Notes: generated from the sequence alone by a model not told the origin. A DNA stretch of 64,000 bases from Pinibacter aurantiacus (GCF_019130065.1 NZ_JAHSPG010000002.1:248001-312000), one strand, 5' to 3'; counted from the stretch's first letter, positions 7,237 through 17,304 are shown. Made by a program: numbers and translations.

Positions 7237-8358
7237 TTAAAGCTTGATAAGTTCCGCTAATTTCTCTTCCAAAGCCTCGCCTCTTAAATTTTTGGCAACG
7301 ATTTTTCCTTGGGGATCAATCAGCAGGTTTTGTGGTACGGAACTGATGCCGTATAGTTTAGCAACATCATTTTTCCAATACTTTAGGTCGCTCACGTGCG
7401 TCCAAGGCATACCATCATCGTGAATGGCCTTTAACCATTTTTCTTTGCTGTTATCCAAAGAAACGCTAACAACGGTAAAGTTTTTATCCTTGTATTTGTT
7501 GAAAGCTTTTACCACATTAGGGTTTTCTGCGCGGCAAGGGTGGCACCAGCTCGCCCAGAAATCCAGCAGTACATATTTTCCTTTAAAAGAAGAAAGGGAA
7601 ACGGGTTTGCCCAATGTATCGTTTTGGGTAAAGTCCATAGCATATTTGCCGACTGCCGTTTTTTGTGAAGTCTCAATTCTCTTTTTCATTTCAATGCCTG
7701 AAGGAAGCTGTTGAAGATTTTCGGGCAGTTTATTGAACAGGGCCAGCGCCATGTTTGCATCTGGTTGAAAACCTTTGTACATATTTACCACATAGAGCCC
7801 TATGGGTGTATTGGGATTTTTATCAAGAAAATTGGCGTAAAGCTCTTCTGCATGTACTGCTTTAATTGAATCCAATTCCCTTCCCAGCCTTTCTATTTCG
7901 CTTTTCTTTCCCGCTCTGCGTGCTGCAGTAAGATTATTCAGCAATTTTTCATAACGCGGAGAGAACTGTTTTTCAAGCGCCGTAATTTTTGCGTAATCTG
8001 GCTGACCTTTAGATCCGGTAAATTTTGCGCTTTTCAAAGAAGAAGTGGCTGTCATGCCAATATTTGCAGGTTCTAACCAAAATTGTAACACATCGTCAAT
8101 AACTTGCTGTCCTGGTTTACGCGTGTATACGATGGACATAAATGCCACTACAGGTTCAGCGACGTGTCCCTTAATTTGAAAGCTGCCATTTGTTACGCTT
8201 GCACTGTCTGAGATCCTCGTTTGACCGTCGTTGTAAGAAAATAGAATTTTGTCGATCGGTTTAAATGCGTTCAACTTGCCATTCAGTTCGAACTCTTGTC
8301 CAAATCCCCATGCACTGATGCCAGGGAGCATTACTAATAAGAGAGCTAGTTTTTTCAT
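7237..8358 (-). CDS. TlpA-family thioredoxin-like protein with DUF4369-like N-terminus
   Basis: 373 residues from the ATG at 8358. A longer frame back to 8442 exists, but its extra codons come from the inverted repeat at 8384-8465, so I reject it. A signal peptide (to about residue 20) is followed by a DUF4369-like beta domain (FELNGKLNAF onward), a helical linker, and a C-terminal TlpA domain with the active site WASWCHPC (Cys272, Cys275). Such periplasmic or membrane-anchored proteins reduce or isomerise disulfides. It is the last gene of the SusC/SusD-type block and is paralogous to the gene at 10749-11849, sharing SLSSFKGKYV just before the active site. Confidence 0.88.
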   Translation of the reverse strand: MKKLALLLVMLPGISAWGFGQEFELNGKLNAFKPIDKILFSYNDGQTRISDSASVTNGSFQIKGHVAEPVVAFMSIVYTRKPGQQVIDDVLQFWLEPANIGMTATSSLKSAKFTGSKGQPDYAKITALEKQFSPRYEKLLNNLTAARRAGKKSEIERLGRELDSIKAVHAEELYANFLDKNPNTPIGLYVVNMYKGFQPDANMALALFNKLPENLQQLPSGIEMKKRIETSQKTAVGKYAMDFTQNDTLGKPVSLSSFKGKYVLLDFWASWCHPCRAENPNVVKAFNKYKDKNFTVVSVSLDNSKEKWLKAIHDDGMPWTHVSDLKYWKNDVAKLYGISSVPQNLLIDPQGKIVAKNLRGEALEEKLAELIKL

Positions 8359-8383
8359 TGTAAATATTTTAATGGTGGAAGAA

Positions 8384-8465
8384 AGTTGTTGGTTGTTAGT
8401 TGATAGTTGTTTGTAGGAAATGTTTAACCTCAAGCCCAACAACTATTAACTAACAACTATTAACT
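8384..8465. repeat. Inverted repeat, word GTTGTTA (period 7), copy 1
   Basis: Arms 8384-8411 and 8438-8465 match at 24 of 28 positions as reverse complements. The right arm contains the stop codon of the S46 peptidase gene (8460-8462). Related copies at 37708-37790 and 60135-60255. Confidence 0.88.
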
Positions 8466-10613
8466 TTTCTGATTTGCTTTTTCGATCTCGTTAATAATTC
8501 TGTCTGATCCTGAAAACTTTTGTGTGATCAGCAGCAGATAGCGGATGTCTACACAAATGACTTTGTGAAGATCTTTTTCGTAGTTAAACTCTCTTGTCAT
8601 GGACTCCCAGTTGCAGTCGAAAACAAGGCCAATGAGTTTTCCTTCGCCATTCATCATTGGGCTTCCGGAGTTACCGCCTGTTACGTCGCCATTTGTGATA
8701 AAGCAAACGGGCATATCGTTGTTGCTTCCAAATGTTCCGTAGTCCTTGCTTTGCCAGATATCTTTGAGTTTGCTGTTTAGCTGGTAGTCTTTGATGCTCG
8801 TGTTATCAGCTTTAGCTATCAGGCTATTGAGCGTAGTTTGATACAGGATCGTTTTTCCATCTACCTGCAGATCTGAAATAGTGCCAAAAGACAGTCTTTC
8901 TGTTCTGTCTGCATCCGGATAGTAATCGTTGTTTTTAAACTCAGAAACGCTGTTGTAGTAGGAGTAAATAAACCTGCGGCTCTTGTCTGCATTCGCCTGG
9001 CAGGTTTTGAATATTTGCCAGTCTTTCTCATGAATGGAATTATACAACTGCATGCCAGGATCATTTTCCAATGTTCCGGTTGGGCTCTTCAGCCAGCTCT
9101 GCAATTTATCACCATCACAAAACACAGAAGTGTTGAACACTTCGTCAACGTATTGATCAATGGCTTGAGGTGACTGAAGATTTTTTGTGACAAATATGTC
9201 CGGCAAAAATTCGGCAGGCAAACTATCTTTTAACAGCTTTAATACTTCTTTAGTTACGCGTTTATCAACAGAGATATTGAAGCCTTTGTAGTAATGAGAC
9301 GTATTGGTTAAAATATTCTTTGATACCGAAGGTTTGCTTTTAAAATCTGTTGCATAATTTTTAAGCGAAGTGCCAAAGGCTCCAATGAACTGAATGACTT
9401 CACATGCATTTGAGAAACTTTCAGAATAATAAGTCTGTGCTCTTTTTGTGCTGGAATTTGCATCCAACGCAGCTTTTAGGTCTTGCAATGTTGTGGCGTA
9501 AGATGCCTTTTTGCTGTCATCCTGCATCACCCAGTTTGTCCATTGATTTTGAAAAGCCTGTTTTTTTGAAATGATATTTAATTTATCGATCCAGTAATTC
9601 ATGCCCACTGCGTTCTTGTAGTAGTTAGCAGAGGTGGCATACTTTTCCGCATAGAGCTGTTTGATTGCCGGGCTCTTGCTCATTTCATCTTCCAAAATGG
9701 ATTGACGGATCTTGCGAACAGCAATCATTGGATTGTTGAAGGACCGCGTTTTATCTTCAATTTGAAATGATGTAGCGTTTCTATCTGACTGCTGAGGATA
9801 GCCCATCGACATTGCAAAGTCGCCTTTCTTGTATCCTTCTTTTGAAATGTGCAGATATGTTTTTACTGCCAGTGGAACATTTGCAGGAGAGTAAGAAGCA
9901 GGAGCACTATTCTTGTTTCCATATACTCTAAAGAAAGCGAAGTCTGCGCTTTGTCTTGGCCACATCCAGTTGTCTGTTTCTCCGCCAAACTTTGTTACGT
10001 TTTTAGGAGCTACACCCACTAATCGTACGTCGCTGTATTGCAATTGCAGATAAAGAATGAAAATGCTGTTGTTTTTATAAGGCTTGATCTGAATTTTATA
10101 TTGCGGATACTGCTTTTTATATTTTTCCGTAACTGTAGTCATCACATCCTGGAACTTATTGGTTGAAGTCGCATTGCTCATTTGACTTTTCACCTCATCA
10201 GTAATATCCAGGATTTTTTTATTGATGGTAATGGTAAGGCCGCTAACAGGCAATTCTTCTTGTGAGGACTTTGCCCAAAAACCTGTTTGAAAAATATCAT
10301 TGGTTGGCCCCACATATTGCTGAATGGCACTGTACGAGCAATGGTAGTTGGTAAGTATTAACCCATTGTTGGAAATAATAGAACCAGTGCATCCTTTGTC
10401 GAATGCTATCACGGCCTCGCTCAATGCTCCTTCGTTCTCTCCGGTTAGTTGCTCGACAGGAATTTTTAGGCCCATTGCTTTTAGTTCCTGTGCATTGTAG
10501 CGCTTCAGGAGTGCCAGCAGCCACATGCCATCATCGGCACGTAGCTGAAGTGAAACAGAAAATAAATAAACAACAAGCACCAGCCATTTTAAAAGAGGCT
10601 TCGTATTGATCAT
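8460..10613 (-). CDS. S46-family dipeptidyl-peptidase (DPP7/DPP11 type)
   Basis: 717 residues, the usual length of this family. A signal peptide (to about residue 26) precedes a chymotrypsin-like double-barrel protease. The catalytic His is His91 in LTNYHCSYS, and the nucleophile is Ser649 in GGNSGSPMMNG. The central insert forms the helical domain that binds the substrate N-terminus. These enzymes release dipeptides from oligopeptides in the periplasm. Whether it prefers hydrophobic (DPP7) or acidic (DPP11) P1 residues depends on one pocket residue near FDCNWESM that I cannot assign safely. It lies in the SusC/SusD block between two TlpA-type genes, consistent with peptide use. Confidence 0.93.
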   Translation of the reverse strand: MINTKPLLKWLVLVVYLFSVSLQLRADDGMWLLALLKRYNAQELKAMGLKIPVEQLTGENEGALSEAVIAFDKGCTGSIISNNGLILTNYHCSYSAIQQYVGPTNDIFQTGFWAKSSQEELPVSGLTITINKKILDITDEVKSQMSNATSTNKFQDVMTTVTEKYKKQYPQYKIQIKPYKNNSIFILYLQLQYSDVRLVGVAPKNVTKFGGETDNWMWPRQSADFAFFRVYGNKNSAPASYSPANVPLAVKTYLHISKEGYKKGDFAMSMGYPQQSDRNATSFQIEDKTRSFNNPMIAVRKIRQSILEDEMSKSPAIKQLYAEKYATSANYYKNAVGMNYWIDKLNIISKKQAFQNQWTNWVMQDDSKKASYATTLQDLKAALDANSSTKRAQTYYSESFSNACEVIQFIGAFGTSLKNYATDFKSKPSVSKNILTNTSHYYKGFNISVDKRVTKEVLKLLKDSLPAEFLPDIFVTKNLQSPQAIDQYVDEVFNTSVFCDGDKLQSWLKSPTGTLENDPGMQLYNSIHEKDWQIFKTCQANADKSRRFIYSYYNSVSEFKNNDYYPDADRTERLSFGTISDLQVDGKTILYQTTLNSLIAKADNTSIKDYQLNSKLKDIWQSKDYGTFGSNNDMPVCFITNGDVTGGNSGSPMMNGEGKLIGLVFDCNWESMTREFNYEKDLHKVICVDIRYLLLITQKFSGSDRIINEIEKANQKS

Positions 10614-10638
10614 TATAAGTTAATTCAATCGTTAAAAG

Positions 10639-10726
10639 AATGCGCCTGCGGCGCAAATATTTGCCACAGAAACACAGAAGCACAGAGGTCATTTATTTTG
10701 TTCTGTGTTTCTGTACCTCTGCGGCA
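10639..10726. repeat. Imperfect palindromes upstream of the S46 gene
   Basis: A short palindrome (tgcgcctgcggcgca, 10639-10653) is followed by a poorly matched inverted repeat starting ttgccacagaaacacag and ending cctctgcggcaa. It looks like a decayed member of the long intergenic inverted repeats; pairing is only partial. Confidence 0.5.
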
Positions 10727-10748
10727 ACATTGGACGCGAAGCGGTCTA

Positions 10749-11849
10749 CTATTTTGTACTGAAGATGGTTTCCAGCATTTTGTCTATTGCCTCACCTTTT
10801 AATCCTTCTGCTATTATCTTTCCGTTTGGATCGATGATCCATACTGCAGGCAGGCCGTCGATGCCATACTTTTGTGCAACGGGCGACAGTTTACCTCCTA
10901 CAAGGTCAGAAGCATTGTGCCACACAAGACCATCTTTTTCGATGGCTTTTTTCCATGCGCCTTTATCGGAATCCAATGAGAAAGAAATCATCTCTAACCC
11001 ATAAGGATGAAATTTTTCATAGATGGCTTTGTTATGTTTGTTTTCTGCACGACACGGCACGCACCATGAGGCCCAGAAATCAAGCATCACGTATTTACCT
11101 TTAAAAGAAGAAAGAGAGATTTTGGAACCATCTGGTCGCTGCACATTAAAGTCAGGAGCTGCAACACCGCTAACCACTTTGCGTAACACATCGGCGCGCT
11201 CTTTCATCTCCTGGTAATATTTGTGTTTTGCGAAGTAAGGTTTGAAAATGCTCAGCATTGAGTCTATCTCATTGTACTTCATCATTGGCAATGGTTCCTT
11301 CGCCATGTACAGTGCAACCAATGAGGTTGGATAGTTCCTGATAACAGAATCCGTATAGTGCTTTTTTTCGTCGTCCTGCTGTTTAAAAAGGGCAGTTTTT
11401 TCCTCTCTCGAAGCAGTCGCGCTCATCATCATCTCATTGCGCTTAAAAGTTTGCTGCAAGTAAAATTGATGATATTGGTTGTAACGATCATTTTCCGGCG
11501 TACCGGCAATTGTGGCTGTATACAATTTATCTTTGTTGCCCTTTATCTCTACGTTGCCTTTCTCTGCAATGAAATCGATACCATAACGAACGCCGCCAAA
11601 TCTTAATTCATAAACATCGCTGAATAAAGTGGCTGGAAGGTCGAATGAAAAATCGCCGTTCGGTTTGGTCATTGATCGGGCAACGGTATCTGCGCCATGT
11701 TCTCCAGATCTCCGTATCACAAAAACTTTAGCCTCTTGTTGCAGGCCGGCAATATTTCCGCTAACAGTGCATTTGTTGTCATTTGCAAAACTGCTTAGCT
11801 GAATTGCGGAGGTGAAAGCCAGCGCCAGCAAATACTTAAATTGAATCAT
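10749..11849 (-). CDS. TlpA-family thioredoxin-like protein with DUF4369-like N-terminus
   Basis: 366 residues with a signal peptide ending near ANDNK (residue 22-26). An N-terminal beta domain (about 27-110) is followed by a helical linker and the thioredoxin-like domain with WASWCVPC (Cys263, Cys266) and a cis-Pro loop at DGLPAVWII. Predicted thiol-disulfide oxidoreductase of the periplasm, anchored or soluble. It lies directly upstream of the S46 peptidase on the same strand; the pair of TlpA genes around one peptidase suggests that the locus handles disulfide-containing substrates or keeps its own exported proteins reduced. That role is inference. Confidence 0.88.
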   Translation of the reverse strand: MIQFKYLLALAFTSAIQLSSFANDNKCTVSGNIAGLQQEAKVFVIRRSGEHGADTVARSMTKPNGDFSFDLPATLFSDVYELRFGGVRYGIDFIAEKGNVEIKGNKDKLYTATIAGTPENDRYNQYHQFYLQQTFKRNEMMMSATASREEKTALFKQQDDEKKHYTDSVIRNYPTSLVALYMAKEPLPMMKYNEIDSMLSIFKPYFAKHKYYQEMKERADVLRKVVSGVAAPDFNVQRPDGSKISLSSFKGKYVMLDFWASWCVPCRAENKHNKAIYEKFHPYGLEMISFSLDSDKGAWKKAIEKDGLVWHNASDLVGGKLSPVAQKYGIDGLPAVWIIDPNGKIIAEGLKGEAIDKMLETIFSTK

Positions 11850-11917
11850 TTTCTCTTTTAACTGTTTAATTTTTTATAAAAATGAGCAATGAGGTTAGGG
11901 GTTAAGGGTGTTGTAAA

Positions 11918-11935
11918 GGCGAATTGCATTCGCTC
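11918..11935. repeat. GGGCGAATTGCATTCGCCC-like palindrome, decayed copy
   Basis: The sequence ggcgaattgcattcgct keeps the core of the copies at 3353 and 26272 but has lost pairing at one end. It lies between the TlpA and transglutaminase-like genes. Confidence 0.65.
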
Positions 11936-11944
11936 TTTAACGAA

Positions 11945-13060
11945 TTATTTTTCAGCTACCAAGGCATTCACCATAGTATTGTTCCAAGTATGATTTTTTT
12001 GTAGCAAAGCAGCTTCTGTCAGAGAAAAATATTGATAGGTGCGTGGAGCAGTGAAAGAGTTGTCCCATGTTGCATCAAAATAATAATAGCCACCATTATA
12101 ATTTGCCCTGGTCCATGCATGCGCCACATTACTGCCATATCCTGAAACATTGTAGCATTGAATGCCTGCACCGTTTGCCAACATGTTTAATGCCCACGAA
12201 TAGCCACCGCAAACAGCCTTCCTGTTTACAAAAACACCAAAAGCTGTCTGAGAGTTAAAATCCAAACTAGGGGTATTGAAGTTGTAATCGTAAGAGGTAG
12301 GTGCCACATAATTATAGATGGCGGTAAATTTTTGATCGTTTGTCATACCAGGCGTTATGATACGCGCCAAAATTTGAGTAACTGAATCTTTGCACCTGTT
12401 GATTCGTGCTATACAGTCATTCATATCTATTGTAGAGTTTGGCAGTCCCTTAGGGGAAGTGGCGGCGGTAATAGAAGTGGCGTCGGCGTTAAAAGTATAG
12501 ACAATAAAGCCATATCCGGTTTGAGCTCCCAACACCAACTGCATGGTAGTAACGTCAAGCGTTTTGTTTGTAATGGCAATAGGAATTTCTTGTCCCAATG
12601 GAGAACTTGTTACAGCAGTGATCAGATCATTGTAGCTGTTGACCTTTTTAGTGCCGGCTGGTACTGTGTTTGGATTTATACCTAATTTAAAGGGCATGTA
12701 TTTTATATCATACTGGAGAACCTTCGCCAGTTGGTTATAGGTCTGCACTGTTGTGTAAGCATATTTCAAAGAACTGTCTTTGTTTATTACGTTTTGAAAA
12801 GCGTTGATTCCAGTAACGTTTATCTGGTCAGCTGTCAAATTCATAGCAGACAGATCCATGTAAATGGTTGGCGTAAGCAATTTAATAGCTGCTGATAAAA
12901 GGTCCGACATCTCCTGAAGGCTCTTCGGCTTCGGAAAATTGTTTGTATGGGTTGTGTCTTGTTGATTATTATCGGGTGCGGAATTACCGGATTTTGAGCA
13001 TGCTGAAATAACCAGCGACGACGCCACAGCCAGTATTGATAATGTTTTTTTGAGTTTCAT
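11945..13060 (-). CDS. Transglutaminase-like lipoprotein
   Basis: 371 residues. The lipobox VISAC places the acylated cysteine at position 21. A long N-terminal region without a recognised domain is followed by a transglutaminase/protease-like core. Its catalytic triad is visible as Cys284 in KAVCGGYS, His314 in NVAHAWTR and Asp329 in YYFDATWD. Bacterial members act as cysteine proteases, peptide N-glycanase-like enzymes or amide cross-linkers on the cell surface. Sitting downstream of the PKD-like lipoprotein in the SusC/SusD block, it is likely surface exposed and may process the captured substrate. The substrate is unknown. Confidence 0.85.
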   Translation of the reverse strand: MKLKKTLSILAVASSLVISACSKSGNSAPDNNQQDTTHTNNFPKPKSLQEMSDLLSAAIKLLTPTIYMDLSAMNLTADQINVTGINAFQNVINKDSSLKYAYTTVQTYNQLAKVLQYDIKYMPFKLGINPNTVPAGTKKVNSYNDLITAVTSSPLGQEIPIAITNKTLDVTTMQLVLGAQTGYGFIVYTFNADATSITAATSPKGLPNSTIDMNDCIARINRCKDSVTQILARIITPGMTNDQKFTAIYNYVAPTSYDYNFNTPSLDFNSQTAFGVFVNRKAVCGGYSWALNMLANGAGIQCYNVSGYGSNVAHAWTRANYNGGYYYFDATWDNSFTAPRTYQYFSLTEAALLQKNHTWNNTMVNALVAEK

Positions 13061-13101
13061 AAAAGACTTTTTGTTTAGTGAGAAAACTGTTGGTATAAAG
13101 C

Positions 13102-13240
13102 CAATTAATAATTAATAATGAATAATTAATAAGGGAACATTCGTTATAGATTGCAGCGGTACTAATTTTTGAACAGACTTGCAACAGTGCTTTTGTCAGG
13201 TATGCTGCCCTATTAATTATTCATTATTAATTATTAATTG
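13102..13240. repeat. Inverted repeat, word AATTAAT (period 7), copy 1
   Basis: Arms 13102-13131 and 13211-13240 are exact 30-nt reverse complements. They fill most of the gap between the PKD-like and transglutaminase-like genes. The right arm ends three bases before the PKD-like stop codon at 13244. Confidence 0.92.
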
Positions 13241-13243
13241 ATT

Positions 13244-14881
13244 TTAAAACGGTTTATAATTCATAGCTGAAATTTTTCCCGAAATACCCGTGTAAGCTGT
13301 TACAGAGCCAGTCATTGCTCCGTTGATGCCATTAATAGGTATTTGCAATACGGTGCTTTGTGTTCCGTCGTAAAGGGCTACATACAAGAGCTGTCCATCA
13401 TATGGATGATCTTTTACTTTAAACACCTGCATGGATGTTATAGTATTGCCAGGATAAGTAGTGGTAATGTCATAATAAAGATTAGATGTTTTATAGTTGT
13501 TGCTGAGATAGATTTTTGAACTATCAGCGTAATACATTACATCTCCTTTGTTACCGAATGCGAAATATTTAGCATCTGCTATTTGTGGTGAAAGCAAAGA
13601 AATAGAATCTACTATTATACCGCGCTGGTTGCTGTTAAGAGAGAGCGATTTTGTATTGTCTGTAGGGAAGTTCGGATCAGGAAGTCTTCCCAGATCAGCT
13701 ATATAAACTCTGCGTGTTCCCGCTTTCGCAGAGATAGGGCTTGTGAAGTTAACATCTGACATTACACAATACCAGTATTTAGAATAGTATGGGCTAAGAC
13801 GGCTTGGGCTGTACCCTTGTTCAGCATATTCCATAAACTTGCCCGTAGCTGATAAACTAAATCCGCCCGTAGGAGCAGTACCTGAAAATGCAACTACTGT
13901 ATTGGTGTTGTTTGCAAGGTAAAAGGTTCTTGCATTTGTATTAAAGAACACTGCAGCATAAGAGGCATTTGCGGCTGTCAGATTATCGATATCCATCGCC
14001 AAATAAGGAGATGCGGCGTAGGTCCATGGTGACGCAGTTAGAAAACTTTGTACTCCAAAAGGCTGGAAGCCTACCGGATTGATTTGCCCCTGGTAATATA
14101 CGCCTGAGTTGTTAATTAAAAGTTCATTGACACCTTGTGTTCCGTATGCCTGAAAACCTACAGCTGAAGGAGCCTGGCTAAAGAAACTAGCATACGGTGC
14201 CTGAATTTGCAAATTACCGAACTCTGTTCTGTACCCGCCGTTAGGGTAGGTAAATACGTACACTTTACTATCAGAACCACTAGATCCGTGATTCGTGAAG
14301 TTTACAGACCTTGCCTCGCCTTCAATTTTTTTCCCGTTAACCAGTGAGAAGATATTTCTTTGAACTGAATCAACGCCTGCTGGGACCACTGTATTTAATT
14401 TATTGTTTACTACAATGCTGACATCGCAGGACGTAGCGTCACCATGCAGTAACATGAGGCCCGACATAGCAAATGAGCTTACCGTAAAAGGCGTATTGAT
14501 TATTTGCGTTACGTTCCCGTTAGCAGGATCAGAAACGTGCAATCTCAGCATATAAGTGCCGGGGCTGAAATACATATTTGAAGACAAATTTTGAGCTGTG
14601 CTCAAAACAGTATCAATGAATTTTCCTGAAATACCGGGCGTAGATTCAGACTTTGTGAGCCTCCACTCGTATGTTAATTTAGAAGGATCTACTCCTTTCA
14701 TAAAGGTCGGAGTAACTGAACATATGTCATTTTGCCTCACCACCATTTGTGATGCAAATTTTGAAGCATCCACAAAAGTGGCGTTCAGATTTTTATAGTC
14801 GTAATTCCCTTTATCCTTAAAGCAGGCTGTAAATGCAACGGCTGTCAAAGAAAATAGTATAATTAACTTAATTTTTTTCAT
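13244..14881 (-). CDS. PKD-like family lipoprotein
   Basis: 545 residues with lipobox AFTAC (Cys20) and the opening FKDKGNYDYKNLN that marks this Bacteroidota surface lipoprotein family. A PKD-like beta domain covers about residues 35-130, with PGTYMLRLHVSD at its end. The rest looks like a beta-propeller-type repeat region, with no catalytic motif that I recognise. It follows DUF4843, SusD and SusC at short spacing, as is common for this family. It probably binds substrate at the cell surface as part of the SusC/SusD complex. Confidence 0.85.
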   Translation of the reverse strand: MKKIKLIILFSLTAVAFTACFKDKGNYDYKNLNATFVDASKFASQMVVRQNDICSVTPTFMKGVDPSKLTYEWRLTKSESTPGISGKFIDTVLSTAQNLSSNMYFSPGTYMLRLHVSDPANGNVTQIINTPFTVSSFAMSGLMLLHGDATSCDVSIVVNNKLNTVVPAGVDSVQRNIFSLVNGKKIEGEARSVNFTNHGSSGSDSKVYVFTYPNGGYRTEFGNLQIQAPYASFFSQAPSAVGFQAYGTQGVNELLINNSGVYYQGQINPVGFQPFGVQSFLTASPWTYAASPYLAMDIDNLTAANASYAAVFFNTNARTFYLANNTNTVVAFSGTAPTGGFSLSATGKFMEYAEQGYSPSRLSPYYSKYWYCVMSDVNFTSPISAKAGTRRVYIADLGRLPDPNFPTDNTKSLSLNSNQRGIIVDSISLLSPQIADAKYFAFGNKGDVMYYADSSKIYLSNNYKTSNLYYDITTTYPGNTITSMQVFKVKDHPYDGQLLYVALYDGTQSTVLQIPINGINGAMTGSVTAYTGISGKISAMNYKPF

Positions 14882-14951
14882 GAGTCTCTTTTATCATTTT
14901 AGAACTAAATACTGCATTGCATTTATCTAAGGCAATGCGTTTAATTTTTCA

Positions 14952-15701
14952 CTAGCCAAGTCCCGGGCCACCAAACACACCAAAGAACAATTGAACACCA
15001 TTCTCATCTTTTAATGCGGGAGTGTGTGTTCTGTTATAGTTGGTTAAGGCGTTCCGTATTATTTGGTTATAGTAGCCCATCAAAGCGCGATTATTCGGAT
15101 CAGGGAAGCTGGTGATGTGGCACGAGTCAAGAATAAATTGAGTACGCACTCTTGAAAATGGAGTGCCGAAAGCTGATGCATAGTTTGAATTATCATAGTT
15201 GTCAGGCTTCAGGTATTTATATCCCCAAAGGAAGACAGCTTTAGTTTTGCCTGCATAGCCAAGCTTGAAATTGCTATTCTCCACTACAGAAAGCTGCAAT
15301 CGTAAAACGGAATCCGTCACCACCGCTTTTTTGTAAATAACGATGGGGATGTTTACTTTGAATGCTCCTGCGGGCATTATGTTACTGGCAATTTTAAAAT
15401 CTACATTTTCTTTCGCGGTTGAACTGTCGGTAACTACATTAATACCAATTTCCCTGTCTGTCGATGCTGCGTTTCCCATCACGTTGGCTTCAAACCAAAT
15501 GGTATCCTGTGTGGTAACATTCGGATGAAAAGGGAAAGAGTATATCAAAGAATCTCTTGTTACAGTTTTATCAAATTCACCCGGTATACGGAAGTACACA
15601 CGAGCATCCTGTTGATAGGTTTCAATGTTGCTTTTTTTGCAGGCAGTGAATAGCAAAATACCTGCTACAAATGCGCCCGCGATGTATATTACTGTTTTCA
15701 T
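14952..15701 (-). CDS. DUF4843 domain-containing lipoprotein
   Basis: 249 residues with a lipoprotein signal (FTAC, Cys21) and a body that fits DUF4843: an early ARVYFRIP strand, an IGINVVTDS segment, and YKYLKPDNYD in the second half. The C-terminus is short and Gly/Pro rich (FGGPGLG). These proteins are found almost only between SusD and PKD-like genes and are thought to be surface accessory lipoproteins. The stop lies 70 bp upstream of the next start and the gene begins 39 bp after the SusD stop, which supports one transcript. Confidence 0.85.
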   Translation of the reverse strand: MKTVIYIAGAFVAGILLFTACKKSNIETYQQDARVYFRIPGEFDKTVTRDSLIYSFPFHPNVTTQDTIWFEANVMGNAASTDREIGINVVTDSSTAKENVDFKIASNIMPAGAFKVNIPIVIYKKAVVTDSVLRLQLSVVENSNFKLGYAGKTKAVFLWGYKYLKPDNYDNSNYASAFGTPFSRVRTQFILDSCHITSFPDPNNRALMGYYNQIIRNALTNYNRTHTPALKDENGVQLFFGVFGGPGLG

Positions 15702-15740
15702 TTTTTTACTTTTAATGAAGTGAAATGGTGGTGTTACCGA

Positions 15741-17282
15741 TTAAGGGTTGTATTCAGTTTCGTTATCCGGTTTTGGCAAAAACCAAAAAGTAGAAGGCGA
15801 CGAATAAAACGTATTGTAACTCCATGTACCTGTGCTGTTAACTGATGTTGGGAAGTTTACCGGAACGCTTCTGTTCCTTTTGGCATAGAAGAAGAACTGC
15901 CCTTCACCCTGGAATTCCTTATAGTATTCTTTGGTAATTTCTGTACGTAACGTTGTTGGGGTCAGAGTGCTTGCAAGATCGTTTGTGATACCTCTGTGTC
16001 TGCGTACTTCATTCAAATAACCTACGGCAGTAGGATAATCTCCCTGTGCGTTTAGAATACACTCAGCAGCGATGTAGTTCATTTCTGAACGGCGAAGCAA
16101 AGGAATGCGGGCCGCGTAGTTTGAGTTATAACCTGACGGCTGATAATATTTCTTTGACACATAGTAGTTGCTTGAAGCATCTGCGGGCATTATATTTTGA
16201 TCAGAAATTCTCGCGTAACGATAGTCGGTTAACCCTGTACTATTGATGCTTGTGTTTTCAAAAAAGCCTTCATAATAATAAGTGATGGAAGAGCCTGATT
16301 GCGTACGTCCTTTCCTGGATAATTGGTTGCCGCTGGTAAGCGCAGATATAAACCAGTTGTTTGAAATGGTTTGCAGGTTGAACACGTTCAATGCAAACAG
16401 ATGTTCCGTTGAAAAAGTGAAGTCTATATTCTTATTATCACTGGAAATCAGGTTCGCAGGGTTTACCCAAGGGAAAATCTGGTCACCGGCAGACATTACC
16501 GCCTGCGCTGCTGCCAAAGCGTTTACATAATCTTTTCGCCACATATACGTACGCGCCTGCAAACCTTTTACAGCATAATAATTAAGACGCAGATTACGAT
16601 CGTTCAGGAACACATCGGATGATTTTTTTTGTCCGTTAATGATCGGATCTTTTTGCAAATAGGTTGCCGCATCCTGCAAATCCTGGCTAACATAGGCTAA
16701 CACCTGAGCCCCGGTGGAGGCTTTGGTAACGCCGGTTGAAAGCGTTTTCACATAAGGGATAGCCGGCTGTGTTAAACTCAGGGAATCGTTTAATGCAAAC
16801 ATTTTAAACACTTCCAAATGAAGAAATGCTCTGAGAGCAAGAGCTTCACCTTTAACGATAGAGTAATTGTTGCCGGTAAAAATGGCTGAATCGGCATCAA
16901 TGTTGCCCAGGATATTATTAACGTTGGCGTTGATGTTGTATAATCCACCCCAGAACTGGTCTATTCTCGGCCTTACAGTTGTAAGCTTGTAAACATTCGC
17001 GTTGCCGGTACCGTTAACAAGATCTGTGTATGCATTTGACGTAGCGTCATACTCCTTTGCCAACGCATCAAAAAAACCAAATGATAACTCACGGCCGTAC
17101 AGTGATTCCGTTGTCATCATAGTGTACGCACCTATCAATGCATCTTTGTACCCCTGCTCAGTTCTCAGGAGATCTTCCGATTTAATTTTTGTCTTTGGCT
17201 GTACATCCAACCATTTTTTACAGGATGTTGCCGTAACTAAAACAACGGCGGAAAATATTATTATGAATTTGAATCGTGTCAT
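15741..17282 (-). CDS. SusD/RagB-family nutrient-binding lipoprotein
   Basis: 513 residues with lipobox ATSC (Cys21) followed by KKWLDVQPKTKI, the usual SusD opening. The helical TPR-like scaffold is indicated by TEQGYKDALIGAYTMM and RAFLHLEVFKMFAL, and the C-terminal RagB/SusD domain by RRSEMNYIAAECIL, YLNEVRRHRG and EYYKEFQGEGQFFFYAKR. It caps the SusC barrel and captures the ligand at the surface. The stop-to-start gap to SusC is only 22 bp, so they are co-transcribed. The ligand is not evident from sequence. Confidence 0.95.
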   Translation of the reverse strand: MTRFKFIIIFSAVVLVTATSCKKWLDVQPKTKIKSEDLLRTEQGYKDALIGAYTMMTTESLYGRELSFGFFDALAKEYDATSNAYTDLVNGTGNANVYKLTTVRPRIDQFWGGLYNINANVNNILGNIDADSAIFTGNNYSIVKGEALALRAFLHLEVFKMFALNDSLSLTQPAIPYVKTLSTGVTKASTGAQVLAYVSQDLQDAATYLQKDPIINGQKKSSDVFLNDRNLRLNYYAVKGLQARTYMWRKDYVNALAAAQAVMSAGDQIFPWVNPANLISSDNKNIDFTFSTEHLFALNVFNLQTISNNWFISALTSGNQLSRKGRTQSGSSITYYYEGFFENTSINSTGLTDYRYARISDQNIMPADASSNYYVSKKYYQPSGYNSNYAARIPLLRRSEMNYIAAECILNAQGDYPTAVGYLNEVRRHRGITNDLASTLTPTTLRTEITKEYYKEFQGEGQFFFYAKRNRSVPVNFPTSVNSTGTWSYNTFYSSPSTFWFLPKPDNETEYNP

Positions 17283-17304
17283 GTTAAAATAGCTAGTTGG
17301 TTAA